Part shown: in pieces, positions 17,270 to 26,084 of the stretch
Position numbering within the stretch: the stretch's first letter is position 1
Layout: each line of letters opens with the position of its first letter
Origin: Dietzia sp. NCCP-2495
GTDB taxonomy: Bacteria > Actinomycetota > Actinomycetes > Mycobacteriales > Mycobacteriaceae
Length of the DNA: 64,000 nt
Direction of reading: 5' to 3'
NCBI RefSeq assembly: GCF_026011735.1
Contig: NZ_BRVN01000010.1
Span: 62,001-126,000, forward strand
Translations under genes and position numbers: made by a program
The notes under the pieces: model-generated
The model's database searches: none
What the model saw: only the letters and a program-made list of their open reading frames with translations
What the model was told of the DNA's origin: nothing

Positions 17270-17614
17270 TCAGAGGATCTCCTCCACCAGTGAGGTCGGA
17301 CGACCCAGGCGGGTGCCCTTGGCGGTCACCACGAAGGGACGCTCGATGAGCCGAGGATGGGCGACCATCGCGGCCAGGAGTTCGTCGTCCGACGCATCCG
17401 CCAGACCGAGTTCCTTGTACTCCGCCTCCTTGGTGCGCACGGCTTGGCGCACGGACACCCCGGCGTCGGTGATGAGCGTTCGGAGCTCCTCCACCGACGG
17501 CGGGGTCTCGAGGTAGTACACGACCTCCGGCTCGATGCCGTGCTCGGTGAGCAGGGCCAGGGCCTCCCGCGATTTGGAGCAGCGGGAATTGTGGTAGATC
17601 CGCGCCTCGGCCAC
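17270..17614 (-). CDS. arsC: ArsC-family protein (glutaredoxin-type arsenate reductase-like)
   Basis: The product is 114 aa from GTG 17614. The start IYHNSRCSKSREALALL matches the ArsC family with the catalytic Cys followed by the basic CxxxR context, and the C-terminal RPFVVTAKGTRLGRP matches the ArsC RPxV motif. Members reduce arsenate or are uncharacterised. No arsenic transporter or ArsR lies nearby, so arsenate reduction is doubtful as its physiological role. It starts 4 nt after the prs stop and is followed closely by trpF. Confidence 0.85.
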   Translation of the reverse strand: MAEARIYHNSRCSKSREALALLTEHGIEPEVVYYLETPPSVEELRTLITDAGVSVRQAVRTKEAEYKELGLADASDDELLAAMVAHPRLIERPFVVTAKGTRLGRPTSLVEEIL

Positions 17615-17618
17615 GGGA

Positions 17619-18596
17619 CTAGGCCGACCCGTTGAAGAGGCTGGTGACCGACCCGTTCTCGAACACCTCGTGAATCGTGCGGGCCAGCAGCGGCGCGATC
17701 GACAGCACGGTGAGATTTTCGAAGCGCTTCTCCGGCGGGATCGGCAGCGTGTCCGTGGTGATGACCTCCCGGGCCCCGCAGTTGGCGAGACGCTCGGCGG
17801 CCGGATCGGAGAACACACCGTGGGTGGTGGCGATGATCACGTCACCCGCGCCGGCGTCCTTGAGCACCTTGACGGCGCCGGCGATGGTGCCGCCGGTATC
17901 GATCATGTCGTCCATGAGGACGCAGGTCCGACCCTCGACGTCACCAACGACACGGTTGGACTTGACCTGGTTGGGGACGTTCGGGTCGCGGGTCTTGTGG
18001 ACGAACGCGAGCGGGGCGCCGTCGAGGGCGTCGGCCCACTTCTCGCCCACCTTGACGCGACCGGCGTCGGGGGAGACCACCACGATGTTGTCCGTGCCGT
18101 ACTTCTGCCGGACGTAATCCGACAGCTGCCCCTGGGCGTGCATGTGATCGACCGGGCCGTCGAAGAAACCCTGGATCTGGTCGGTGTGCAGATCGACCGT
18201 GATGATGCGGTCGGCACCGGCGGTCTTGAGCAGGTCCGCCACGAGTCGGGCCGAGATGGGCTCGCGTCCGCGGTGCTTCTTGTCCTGGCGGGCGTACGGG
18301 TAGAAGGGCAGCACGGCGGTGATGCGCTTGGCGCTACCGCGCTTGAGCGCGTCGATCATGATGAGCTGCTCCATGATCCACTTGTTCAGCGGAGCCGGGG
18401 CGCTCTGCAGAACAAAGGCGTCACAGCCACGGACGGAATCCTCGAAACGGACAAAGATCTCGCCGTTTGCAAAATCTCGGGCCGTCTGCGGGGTGACCTC
18501 GACACCCAGCTCTGCGGCTACCTGCTCCGCGAGCTCAGGGTGCGCCCGTCCCGCGAAAAACATCAGGTTCTTCTGGTTGTCGATCCACTCGCTCAC
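17619..18596 (-). CDS. prs: Ribose-phosphate pyrophosphokinase (PRPP synthetase)
   Basis: The product is 325 aa. It makes PRPP from ribose 5-phosphate and ATP. Seen are FANGEIFVRFEDSVRG, the ATP site FYPYARQDKKHRGREPISARLVADLL, the flexible catalytic region, and the PRPP-binding loop RTCVLMDDMIDTGGTI. GTG 18596 overlaps the glmU stop by 4 nt (GTGA), so translation is coupled. The order glmU-prs is conserved in Mycobacterium (Rv1018c-Rv1017c). Confidence 0.97.
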   Translation of the reverse strand: MSEWIDNQKNLMFFAGRAHPELAEQVAAELGVEVTPQTARDFANGEIFVRFEDSVRGCDAFVLQSAPAPLNKWIMEQLIMIDALKRGSAKRITAVLPFYPYARQDKKHRGREPISARLVADLLKTAGADRIITVDLHTDQIQGFFDGPVDHMHAQGQLSDYVRQKYGTDNIVVVSPDAGRVKVGEKWADALDGAPLAFVHKTRDPNVPNQVKSNRVVGDVEGRTCVLMDDMIDTGGTIAGAVKVLKDAGAGDVIIATTHGVFSDPAAERLANCGAREVITTDTLPIPPEKRFENLTVLSIAPLLARTIHEVFENGSVTSLFNGSA

Positions 18597-20074
18597 TGCG
18601 TGCGCCCGTCCTTCTGAGAGTCGTTCCGGGTTCGAAGGGCGGCCGCGGCCGAGCCGGAATCCGGCCGGTTCTCGATCACCCAGTCCTCGATGTTCCTCTG
18701 CCGTCCGCCGGACACCGCGAGAGCTCCCGGCGGGACGTCGTCCTTGATCACCGTACCGGCGCCGGAGTAGGCACCGTCACCAACGGTCACCGGAGCCACG
18801 AACATGGTGTCCGATCCCGTACGGCAATGATCGCCGATCACTGTACGGCTCTTGTTCACTCCGTCGTAATTGACGAAGACGCTCGATGCCCCGATATTGG
18901 TGTGCTCACCGATCGTGGCGTCGCCGACGTAGGTCAGGTGCGGCACCTTGGTCCCGGTCCCGATCGTCGACTTCTTGATCTCCACGAACGTGCCGACCTT
19001 GCTGGACTCGCCCAGCTCGGCCTCGGGCCGGAGATAGGCGAACGGCCCGACCTCGGCGCCGCTGCCGATGGTCGCGCCGATCGCATGCGTGCGGATCACG
19101 GTGGCGCCCTCGCCGACCGTGGTGTCCTGCAGGGACGTGTCCGGGCCGACCGTCGCGCCGTCGGCGATCCGGGTCCTGCCCGACAGATGCGTGCCGGGGA
19201 GGATCGTCACGTCCCGACCGATCGTCACGTCGACGCCGATCCAGGTGCTCGACGGATCGATGACCGTGGCACCCCCGCGCATCGCCGACTCGCACAGGCG
19301 GCGGTTCATCTCGCCCGCCATCGCGGCCAGCTGGACACGATCGTTGACGCCCGCCACCTGCTCCGCGTCCTCGAGGCGATGGCCGCGGATGAGGCCATCG
19401 GACCGGCGGGCCAACTGGATGACATCGGTGAGGTACAGCTCGCCCTGCGAGTTGTCCGTCTGCAACTGCCCGAGCTTGTCCCGAAGGACCTCGGCGTCGA
19501 ACGCGTAGATCCCGGAGTTGACCTCGGTGATGCTCTTCTCATCCTCCGTGGCGTCCTTGTGCTCGACGATCCTGAGCACCTCGCCGTCGTCATTCCTCAC
19601 GATCCGGCCGTACCCCGTGGGGTCGGGCGCCGTGGACGTGAGAACGGTGACCGCCGCGCGCGGACGCATGTCGTGGCGCGTCACGACCTCGCCGAGCGTC
19701 TCCGCGTCGAGCAGCGGGATGTCGGACGTGGTGACCAGAACCGTTCCCTCGAAACCCTCGGGCAGGCCGGACATGCCGGCACGCACCGCGTCACCCGTAC
19801 CGTTCTGCTCCTCCTGGACCGCCGTGGAGACCGGCACACCCAGATCGGCAGCGATCTCGGTCACCGCCTCGGAGACCTGCTCACGCTGGTGACCGACCAC
19901 CACCACGATCGCATCCGGCGAGATCCCCGCGGCCGCGTGGAGCGCGTGACCGAGCATGGTCCGCCCGCACACGCTGTGCAGCATCTTGGGGGTGTCGCTC
20001 TTCATCCGGGTACCCGATCCGGCGGCAAGGATGATGACCGCGGTCGTCGCACGATCGGTCTGGGGTGTCGTCAT
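18593..20074 (-). CDS. glmU: Bifunctional GlcNAc-1-P uridyltransferase/GlcN-1-P acetyltransferase
   Basis: The product is 493 aa and makes UDP-GlcNAc for peptidoglycan and arabinogalactan linker synthesis. The N-terminal pyrophosphorylase has ILAAGSGTRMKSDTPKMLH (about residues 14-32). The left-handed beta-helix acetyltransferase domain occupies about 255-460 with hexapeptide repeats and the segment YLRPEAELGESSKVGTFVEI-like and HLTYVGDATIG. ATG 20074 has GAGGAGA upstream. It heads the glmU-prs-arsC-trpF run and is divergent from the MFS gene. Confidence 0.97.
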   Translation of the reverse strand: MTTPQTDRATTAVIILAAGSGTRMKSDTPKMLHSVCGRTMLGHALHAAAGISPDAIVVVVGHQREQVSEAVTEIAADLGVPVSTAVQEEQNGTGDAVRAGMSGLPEGFEGTVLVTTSDIPLLDAETLGEVVTRHDMRPRAAVTVLTSTAPDPTGYGRIVRNDDGEVLRIVEHKDATEDEKSITEVNSGIYAFDAEVLRDKLGQLQTDNSQGELYLTDVIQLARRSDGLIRGHRLEDAEQVAGVNDRVQLAAMAGEMNRRLCESAMRGGATVIDPSSTWIGVDVTIGRDVTILPGTHLSGRTRIADGATVGPDTSLQDTTVGEGATVIRTHAIGATIGSGAEVGPFAYLRPEAELGESSKVGTFVEIKKSTIGTGTKVPHLTYVGDATIGEHTNIGASSVFVNYDGVNKSRTVIGDHCRTGSDTMFVAPVTVGDGAYSGAGTVIKDDVPPGALAVSGGRQRNIEDWVIENRPDSGSAAAALRTRNDSQKDGRTQ

Positions 20075-20203
20075 CAAGTCTCCTCGGGCAAGGCAGTGCC
20101 CTGTGGTGGGGTCGACGTCTGGCGGCCCGTCACCGGGCCGGGTCCAAGGATAGAGGGTGGGCACGACAACCAGCGGGATTCTCCGGGGGTAGCGTCGAGT
20201 GAC

Positions 20204-21496
20204 GTGTCAGTATTCAGGCGGCAACTCGCGGACACCCGCCCCGTCCGCGAAGCGGATTTCCGCAGACTGTGGGTCGCGAACATCGTCACGGTGATCGGCG
20301 CGCAGCTGTCGATCGTCGCGGTGCCGCAGCAGGTCTTCGAGATCACCCGCAGTTCCGCCTACGTGGGGCTCACCGGCGTGTTCGCGCTCGTGCCCCTCAT
20401 CGTCTTCGGACTCTGGGGCGGCGCGCTGGCCGACGCGCTGGACCGGCGCAAGCTCCTCATGTTCACCACGGTCGGCCTCATCGTCACCGCACTGCTGTTC
20501 TGGCTCCAGGCCGCCGCCGGAAACCAGAATGTGTGGCTGGTCATGGGGCTGCTGTCCGTGCAGCAGGCGTTCTTCGCGATCAATCAGCCGACCCGGTCGG
20601 CGATCGTCCCCAGGCTCGTGCCGTCCGATCAGTTGGCGTCGGCGGCGGCGCTCAACATGACGGTGATGCAGTTCGGCGCGATCGTCGGCCCCGTCTCGGC
20701 GGGCATCCTCATCCCCGTTCTGGGGCTGGAGACCCTCTATCTGCTGGACTCGATCGCGCTCCTGGCGACGCTCTACGCGGTGTTCCGGCTGTCGCCGCAG
20801 CCCGTGACGGGTACTCGTCCGTCGATGGGTCTGCGGTCGGTGATCGAGGGATTCGCCTACCTGGCGACGCGGCGGATCCTGCTGGCCTCGTTCCTCGTGG
20901 ACATCATCGCCATGGTCTTCGGCATGCCGCGGGCCCTGTTCCCGCAGATGGCCTCCGAATCCTTCGGCGATCCCGTCACCGGTGGCACTGCGCTGGGAAT
21001 GCTCTTCGCCGCGATGAGCGTGGGCGCCGTGGTGGGTGGCGTTTTCTCCGGATGGATCCCGCGCGTACGGCGGCAAGGCCTGGCGGTGTTGGTGTGCGTG
21101 GCGCTGTGGGGCGCGTCCATGGTGGCGTTCGGCCTCTTCGTCGCCGCGGCGTCGCCGGGAGGGCCCGCGGTGTGGCTCTGGCTCGCACTGGCCGCCCTGG
21201 CGTTCGGCGGTGCCGTGGACATGATCTCCGCCGCGTTCCGCCAGGCGATCCTTCTCGACTCCGCCACCGACGAGATGCGCGGACGGCTGCAGGGCGTGTT
21301 CATCGTGGTGGTGGCGGGAGGCCCGCGGATCGGCGACGTGGCCCACGGTGTGGCGGCAGCGTCCGTCGGTACGGCGGTGGCCGCCTATGGCGGTGGCGTG
21401 CTGGTGGTGATCGGGGTGGTGATCTGCGCCGTGGCATTCCCGACGTTCCTGCGCTACACCGTGCGCAGTGCGGTGGAGCGGGGCCGCGAGGTCTGA
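20204..21496 (+). CDS. MFS transporter (enterobactin-exporter/MFS_3 type)
   Basis: The product is 430 aa from GTG 20204 with about 11-12 membrane helices. A cytoplasmic N-terminus leads into FRRLWVANIVTVIGAQLSIVAVPQQVFEITRSS-like helix 1, and the MFS motif A is GGALADALDRRKLL (about residues 73-86). FFAINQPTRSAIVPRLVP is the conserved segment in helix 4-5 of the MFS_3 exporters. Substrates of this group include siderophores and drugs; none can be named. The start GTG is preceded by the divergent glmU promoter. The frame is open far upstream, but that part is antisense to glmU and not used. Confidence 0.85.
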   Translation: MSVFRRQLADTRPVREADFRRLWVANIVTVIGAQLSIVAVPQQVFEITRSSAYVGLTGVFALVPLIVFGLWGGALADALDRRKLLMFTTVGLIVTALLFWLQAAAGNQNVWLVMGLLSVQQAFFAINQPTRSAIVPRLVPSDQLASAAALNMTVMQFGAIVGPVSAGILIPVLGLETLYLLDSIALLATLYAVFRLSPQPVTGTRPSMGLRSVIEGFAYLATRRILLASFLVDIIAMVFGMPRALFPQMASESFGDPVTGGTALGMLFAAMSVGAVVGGVFSGWIPRVRRQGLAVLVCVALWGASMVAFGLFVAAASPGGPAVWLWLALAALAFGGAVDMISAAFRQAILLDSATDEMRGRLQGVFIVVVAGGPRIGDVAHGVAAASVGTAVAAYGGGVLVVIGVVICAVAFPTFLRYTVRSAVERGREV

Positions 21497-21508
21497 GCGT
21501 GGCTGCGC

Positions 21509-23068
21509 TCAGGCGCCTGAAGCCACGTTCCGCGGTCCGTCCGCGCGGACGACGACGTCGCGGCCGACCAGGTCCTCGTCGGTGGACATCTCACAGAGCT
21601 CACCGGACAGATAGGCGAGGAATCTCGAACCGTCCTCGTGCAGGGTGCCGATCATGATTCCGCGATCCGGACGATCCGAGTCGTGGTGCACCGTGTACGT
21701 CTCGATGCGGGCGGCGCCAGAGGCGTGACGCGTGACCGGCAGTCGGTGAACGGGAGCACCGGTGCCCGTCGAGATTCCTCGGTTGGTCGTGGCCCCGCCA
21801 TTCGTCGACACCGCCTCCCGCCACGGACACGGGGAAGGGGAATAGATCCCGACAGAGTATTTGTCGAGGATTCCGCCATTGGCTCCGACCAGCCCGTAGC
21901 CGCTTCCTGCCGCGCGGAGGGCGGTGACGGTCTCGGCGATCGCGTGCGTGCTGTAGTTGTTGCCGGGACCGCCGAAGAACGGGAGACCGCCCGTCACGGT
22001 GAAGCGGCGCGGGTCATCGACCGCTAGTCCTAATCCGTCGAGAACGGCGAACACCGGCGCGGCAAAACAGCTGTAGAGGTCGAAGGTCGTCACGTCGTCG
22101 TCGTCGATCCCGGCGACCCCGAGCGCGGCGGTGACGGCCTCGACCGCGGCGGTCCCGCGGTCGAGGTGGGGGCGTTCGAGCAGCGGGAGATCGGTGACGT
22201 CGGCGTGGCCGTGTAGGTAGATCCACTTGTCCTGTGGCACGCCGGCTGCCCGCGCGGCATCGACGGACATGACCAGGACCGCCGCTCCGAGGTTGACCTT
22301 CTCCCGGGCGATGGTGCGACGCGGGTACGGGTCCCACACGCGACGGTTGTCCGCGGCAACGCTGGCCAGTTCGTCGGCGGTGAACACCCGCCGGGCAGAC
22401 GCGAGGGGATGGGAGGCGGCGACCTCGGTGAACGGCGCGAAGAGGTCACCGATCGAGCGGCGGTACTCCGGCTCGGTCAACCCGAGAGCGGCGCGGCGGG
22501 CGGTGTCGATCAGGGCGTAGGCGGCAGGGGCGCTGAACAGTTCGTGGCTGAGGAGGTTGTCGTCGAGGTAGTAGTCCCACCCGGGTCCGCGGTCCTCGAA
22601 CTGGCCGCCGGTGGTGTCGGTAAAATCCGGGCGATCGTCACGGGAGAGGAAGTGGGCCTGAGTGGACAGTGCTTCGCCGCCTGCGATGAGCGCCGCGCTG
22701 AGCTCGCCATGGGCGATCCGCCCACTGAACTCGGTGACCAGACGCTGCGGACTCTGCCCGCCGATCATCTCGAGTACCGCGTGCGGCGGATCGATGCCGA
22801 TGCGTGTGGCGACGGCTCGAGGGTGATTCGAGGCGGCACCCAGCGGTGGATCCACCGGTCCCGACAGCTCGAACGGGCGGACACCAACCATGACGTCGAT
22901 GGCGGCAGCGAGGCGCTCCGGTGAGCCGGACGCGTCGTCTATCGCCGCACGTCCGGCCGCAGCAGCGAGGTCTACCGACGACCAGCAGCGGTAGTCGGGG
23001 GAGTCGAGCGGGTCCGACGACTGCCCTACGCCGACGATCACCGGGGTGTGTCCGGGAACTGGGTTCAC
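21509..23068 (-). CDS. Thiolase-like protein (TLP1-type acetyl-CoA acetyltransferase family)
   Basis: The product is 519 aa. It begins with PVIVGVGQSSDP and contains the thiolase helices and GGLPFFGGPGNNYSTHAIAE, with the C-terminal thiolase His, and SCFAAPVFAVLDGLGL. The nucleophilic Cys of true thiolases is absent: the equivalent segment is MIGGQSPQRLVTEFSGRI. A beta-rich extra C-terminal domain (about residues 410-519) follows. This architecture is that of the thiolase-like type 1 (TLP1) proteins described in mycobacteria, which bind CoA but lack standard thiolase activity. Role unknown, probably lipid-CoA related. Convergent with the MFS gene (12 nt gap). Confidence 0.75.
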   Translation of the reverse strand: MNPVPGHTPVIVGVGQSSDPLDSPDYRCWSSVDLAAAAGRAAIDDASGSPERLAAAIDVMVGVRPFELSGPVDPPLGAASNHPRAVATRIGIDPPHAVLEMIGGQSPQRLVTEFSGRIAHGELSAALIAGGEALSTQAHFLSRDDRPDFTDTTGGQFEDRGPGWDYYLDDNLLSHELFSAPAAYALIDTARRAALGLTEPEYRRSIGDLFAPFTEVAASHPLASARRVFTADELASVAADNRRVWDPYPRRTIAREKVNLGAAVLVMSVDAARAAGVPQDKWIYLHGHADVTDLPLLERPHLDRGTAAVEAVTAALGVAGIDDDDVTTFDLYSCFAAPVFAVLDGLGLAVDDPRRFTVTGGLPFFGGPGNNYSTHAIAETVTALRAAGSGYGLVGANGGILDKYSVGIYSPSPCPWREAVSTNGGATTNRGISTGTGAPVHRLPVTRHASGAARIETYTVHHDSDRPDRGIMIGTLHEDGSRFLAYLSGELCEMSTDEDLVGRDVVVRADGPRNVASGA

Positions 23069-23213
23069 TAGCTGCTCCTCACGGTCGAATCCCTGTCGAT
23101 CATTACCCGAGGCCGACGATAACGGCGGGCCACGTTATGCCACTTCTGCTGCCGACCGCGGCCGGACGGGCGATGCTGGAGGAAGACGCACGCGCGCTCG
23201 AGGAGTGAGTCAG

Positions 23214-23378
23214 ATGACAGGAAACGTGTCCGACTGCGACGGCGAGGACCCGGATCTCGGGCCCGATGCCGAGATGGAGGAGCGGCCGAGGAGGAGCCGA
23301 CAGCCGGTGCTGACCGTGCTGGTTCTGCTGGGAATCATCCTGCTCGTGCTGGCCGTGGCGATCAACGGCGGGATCTGA
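23214..23378 (+). CDS. Small single-pass membrane protein
   Basis: The product is 54 aa: a charged, acidic N-terminal half (residues 1-30) and one hydrophobic helix at about 32-50 (PVLTVLVLLGIILLVLAVAI). ATG 23214 lies 6 nt after the stop of a 23-codon reading frame at 23137-23208 that could be a coupled leader. Codon third positions are GC-rich and consistent with coding. I do not recognise a family. Confidence 0.55.
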   Translation: MTGNVSDCDGEDPDLGPDAEMEERPRRSRQPVLTVLVLLGIILLVLAVAINGGI

Positions 23379-23460
23379 TGGAGTGGCGGGCTCTGATGGA
23401 GTACTGACGGGAAACCTGCCGGCGAAGGTCGAGGTTCGCTGTTGGCCGGGTAATGAATTG

Positions 23461-23532
23461 CTCCCCCGCCAGGACTCGAACCTGGAATGCCTGAACCAAA
23501 ATCAGGAGTGTTGCCGATTACACCACGGGGGA
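23461..23532 (-). tRNA. tRNA-Gln (anticodon TTG)
   Basis: On the minus strand a complete cloverleaf reads from TCCCCCG to CGGGGGA plus discriminator G. The anticodon stem CCTGA/TCAGG encloses loop TTTTGGT, giving anticodon TTG (Gln, CAA). The T arm is intact with GGTTCGAGTCC. CCA is not encoded. Length 72 nt. Confidence 0.95.
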
Positions 23533-23700
23533 ACGGCCCGCAGGCGGGCTACTCCCCAGTCTGGCACACGAGCACGGCCCCACTACCGCCTACCTGTTCC
23601 CGGATGGGTGGCCAGGCCCACACGGGGTAGTCCGACCCCTGATCGGTCGGCCGCGTCTAACGCTCCGACTAGGCTTTTCCGTCGAGGGAGGACACACCAC

Positions 23701-24414
23701 ATGACAGGTCAGTCGGAAATGACGCCGGCGCCGCGTACCAGGATGTCAGCGGCGAAACGCCGGCAGCAGTTGGTCGAGGTGGGCCGCCGGATTTTCGCCG
23801 AGTACGGCTATGACGCGGCCACTGTCGAGGAGATCGCGTCGGTCGCAGGCGTGTCCAAGCCGGTCGTCTACGAGCACTTCGGCGGCAAGGAGGGCCTGTA
23901 CGCGGTGGTGTGTGACCGCGAGCTGGCCTATCTGGGCGCCGAGATCACCGAGGCGTTGGAGGGCGAGGGGTCGCGCCGCCGCATCGAGCGCGCCGCGATG
24001 GCGCTGCTTCGCTACGTGGAGGAGCGCACCGACGGGTTCCGGATCCTGGTGCGTGATTCGTCGCTGAACAACGGTGGCTCGTACTCGACGCTGCTCAATG
24101 ACGCCACGGCCAGTGTCACCTACATCCTCGAGGAGGAGTTCGTGGCCCGTGGGTTCGACCCGATCACCACCAACGTCTATGCCCAGGCCCTGGTCGGGAT
24201 GGTCTCCGGCACGGCGCAATGGTGGCTTGATGAGCGCACGCCGCCCAAAGAGGAGGTGGCCGCGCACATCGTCAATCTCTGTTTCAACGGCTTGTCGCAC
24301 CTCGATCCCGCGCCGTCGCTCGAGTCAGATGTCATGGCGAAGTACTCCGGCCGTAGTCATCCGGCCGGCGACTCGGTCGGGCGCGATCTGCGCCCGGGGC
24401 CGGCTCGGCCCTGA
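23701..24414 (+). CDS. TetR-family transcriptional regulator (Rv1019-like position)
   Basis: The product is 237 aa. The TetR DNA-binding domain is at about residues 18-64, with GRRIFAEYGYDAATVEEIAS and VSKPVVYEHFGGKEGLYAVV. The C-terminal effector domain includes FRILVRDSSLNNGGSYSTLL. ATG 23701 follows GGGAGGACACACCAC. A TetR gene in the same orientation upstream of mfd is present in M. tuberculosis (Rv1019), so this is likely its orthologue. Ligand unknown. A hairpin follows the stop. Confidence 0.88.
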   Translation: MTGQSEMTPAPRTRMSAAKRRQQLVEVGRRIFAEYGYDAATVEEIASVAGVSKPVVYEHFGGKEGLYAVVCDRELAYLGAEITEALEGEGSRRRIERAAMALLRYVEERTDGFRILVRDSSLNNGGSYSTLLNDATASVTYILEEEFVARGFDPITTNVYAQALVGMVSGTAQWWLDERTPPKEEVAAHIVNLCFNGLSHLDPAPSLESDVMAKYSGRSHPAGDSVGRDLRPGPARP

Positions 24415-24429
24415 GCGCAAAGAACGAAG

Positions 24430-24461
24430 CCCCCGCGGCCCTCGAATAGCGGGCCGGGGGG
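24430..24461. terminator. GC-rich hairpin between convergent tetR and HdeD-like gene
   Basis: CCCCCGCGGCCC and GGGCCGGGGGG pair around a 9-nt loop with one bulged base. It is 15 nt after the tetR stop and 56 nt from the stop of the gene on the other strand, so it can serve both. Confidence 0.65.
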
Positions 24462-24517
24462 GCATCCGTGTCAGCAGGTTCGCCGGCCACGGCCAGCCTG
24501 AACGACTGGTCCGAGAA

Positions 24518-25087
24518 TCAGACCTCGTCGGCCACCGGGGTGCTCGAGAGCTTGGAGGCATCGCTGCGCAGGCGGAGCGATACGGCGATCATGATCAGGC
24601 CGACGAGCACACCGAACCAGCCGGCGAACGGCAGGAAATTCTCGATGGTCGACGGCCCGAACAGCGCCAGGCCGAGCCCCACCACGGCGATCACAACGCC
24701 GACCGCGCCCATGATCCACGCGTTGGCGACGGCGGTCCGGAGGGTGGAGGCGCCGTAGGCCAGCAGCGCACCGGAGGCGATCAGCCAGATCGCGAAGAGC
24801 AGCACCAGCGCTGTCACGGTGATAGATGGCCAGAACAGCACGACCAGGCCGAGCACGATGAAGAGCGCGCCGCCTCCGATGAACAGGCTCGACGCGCCAC
24901 TGTGTCCGCGCAGCCCCAGGCCCGTGGTGATGGTCATAGCGCCGTCTGCGATCGCGAACGCCGCCACGAGGAAGACCGCGAGCACGAGGCTCGAGCCGGG
25001 GGCGACCAGCGCGGTGATGCCGAGTACGAGCGCCAGGACACCGCGAATCAGCTGGACCCACCAGTTCCGGGTGAGGGACGTGATCAT
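24518..25087 (-). CDS. HdeD/DUF308 family membrane protein
   Basis: The product is 189 aa with six hydrophobic helices in three related pairs, the normal pattern for HdeD (DUF308). Seen are NWWVQLIRGVLALVLGITAL for helix 1 and repeated glycine-rich pairs ending before a short polar tail. ATG 25087 is preceded by AGAGAGGTGG; GTG 25096 would fall inside that ribosome site, so it is less likely. E. coli HdeD is linked to acid resistance, but function here is unknown. Confidence 0.8.
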   Translation of the reverse strand: MITSLTRNWWVQLIRGVLALVLGITALVAPGSSLVLAVFLVAAFAIADGAMTITTGLGLRGHSGASSLFIGGGALFIVLGLVVLFWPSITVTALVLLFAIWLIASGALLAYGASTLRTAVANAWIMGAVGVVIAVVGLGLALFGPSTIENFLPFAGWFGVLVGLIMIAVSLRLRSDASKLSSTPVADEV

Positions 25088-25282
25088 TGCTTCCACCTCT
25101 CTGTCAGCGGGCTCTCAGCCCGTACGCCTAGTGATCATGCCCGTAATTCGGATCTACGGCAGTCCACTGTGAGGCATTGGACTCTAGTATGTATCCGCCG
25201 GTGTGCGCGGGTGCCGGCAGCGCGCGCCGGCGCCTGGGTGTGACCGCCGACGCCGGCGGGGGCACAGGGCGAGGCCGCCGGA

Positions 25283-25930
25283 TCAAAGGTTGGCGAAGAA
25301 GTCCGCCCAGTAGAAGTCCCAGAAAGCCCACAGGATGACCCCGGCGATGGCCAGGTACCAGATCACGACGGGTACGAGGTGCCAGCTCTGCAGTACCCGC
25401 ACCCAGCCGGCGCGGGTGAGCTTGCCCAGCACGTGCAGCAGCGTGTACCAGAACATGGGGATGGTGGTGGCCCACACGACCATGCACCACGGGCACAGCA
25501 CCTGGATCTCGAAGATCGACTGGAACGCCAGCCAGTGCACGAACCCTGCGGCGAACGTCAGGCCGAGCAGCGCGCCCATCCAGTACCAGCGCGGGAACCG
25601 CACGCCGGACGCGGCGGCCACGCCGATCGCGATCACAATGCCGTAGCCGATCAGCCCGATGAAGGGGTTGGGGAACCCGAACGCCGCGCCCTGCTCGGAG
25701 TTGATGACGCTCTTGCAGCTCATCAGGATGGAGAAGTTACAGGCCGGCGTGTAGTCCGGGTTCTCCAGCAACCGGATCTTGTCCAGGCTGAGCTGGAACG
25801 ACGCGACCAGGGCGATGGCCGAGCCGATCGTCAGCAGCACACCGATCCACCGGTCGGTGAACACCCGCGAACCGCCGCCCGGCGTGCCGGCGGCGGGGCT
25901 GGGGTCGAAGGCGTGTGTGGTCTCGCGCAT
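25283..25930 (-). CDS. Vitamin K epoxide reductase (VKOR) family membrane oxidoreductase
   Basis: The product is 215 aa (ATG 25930; ATG 25960 would add 10 residues). It reoxidises a periplasm-facing thioredoxin-like partner and passes electrons to quinone, supporting disulfide formation outside the membrane. Four to five helices are seen. The loop cysteines are in [14 protein letters not shown], the conserved Ser-containing GFPN segment follows, and the quinone-side CxxC is LCPWCMVVW. The DsbA-type partner is not in the window. It is divergent from mfd. Confidence 0.92.
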   Translation of the reverse strand: MRETTHAFDPSPAAGTPGGGSRVFTDRWIGVLLTIGSAIALVASFQLSLDKIRLLENPDYTPACNFSILMSCKSVINSEQGAAFGFPNPFIGLIGYGIVIAIGVAAASGVRFPRWYWMGALLGLTFAAGFVHWLAFQSIFEIQVLCPWCMVVWATTIPMFWYTLLHVLGKLTRAGWVRVLQSWHLVPVVIWYLAIAGVILWAFWDFYWADFFANL

Positions 25931-26084
25931 GCGCACAGGATACCGGTGCCCCCGCGCCATTAGAGTGGAGCACCTGGCAGGGGAGAGTGCGTCGCGCCCC
26001 GACGCGCGAGGTCGCCCGCCCCGAGCCCGCCGCGCAGACGACCCCGCCTGCCGATGTCGCCCCTACCCTGAAGGACCAGCACGC

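Noticed and set aside
18827-20203. Upstream extension of the MFS frame
   Set aside because: It is antisense to glmU; the MFS protein begins normally at GTG 20204.
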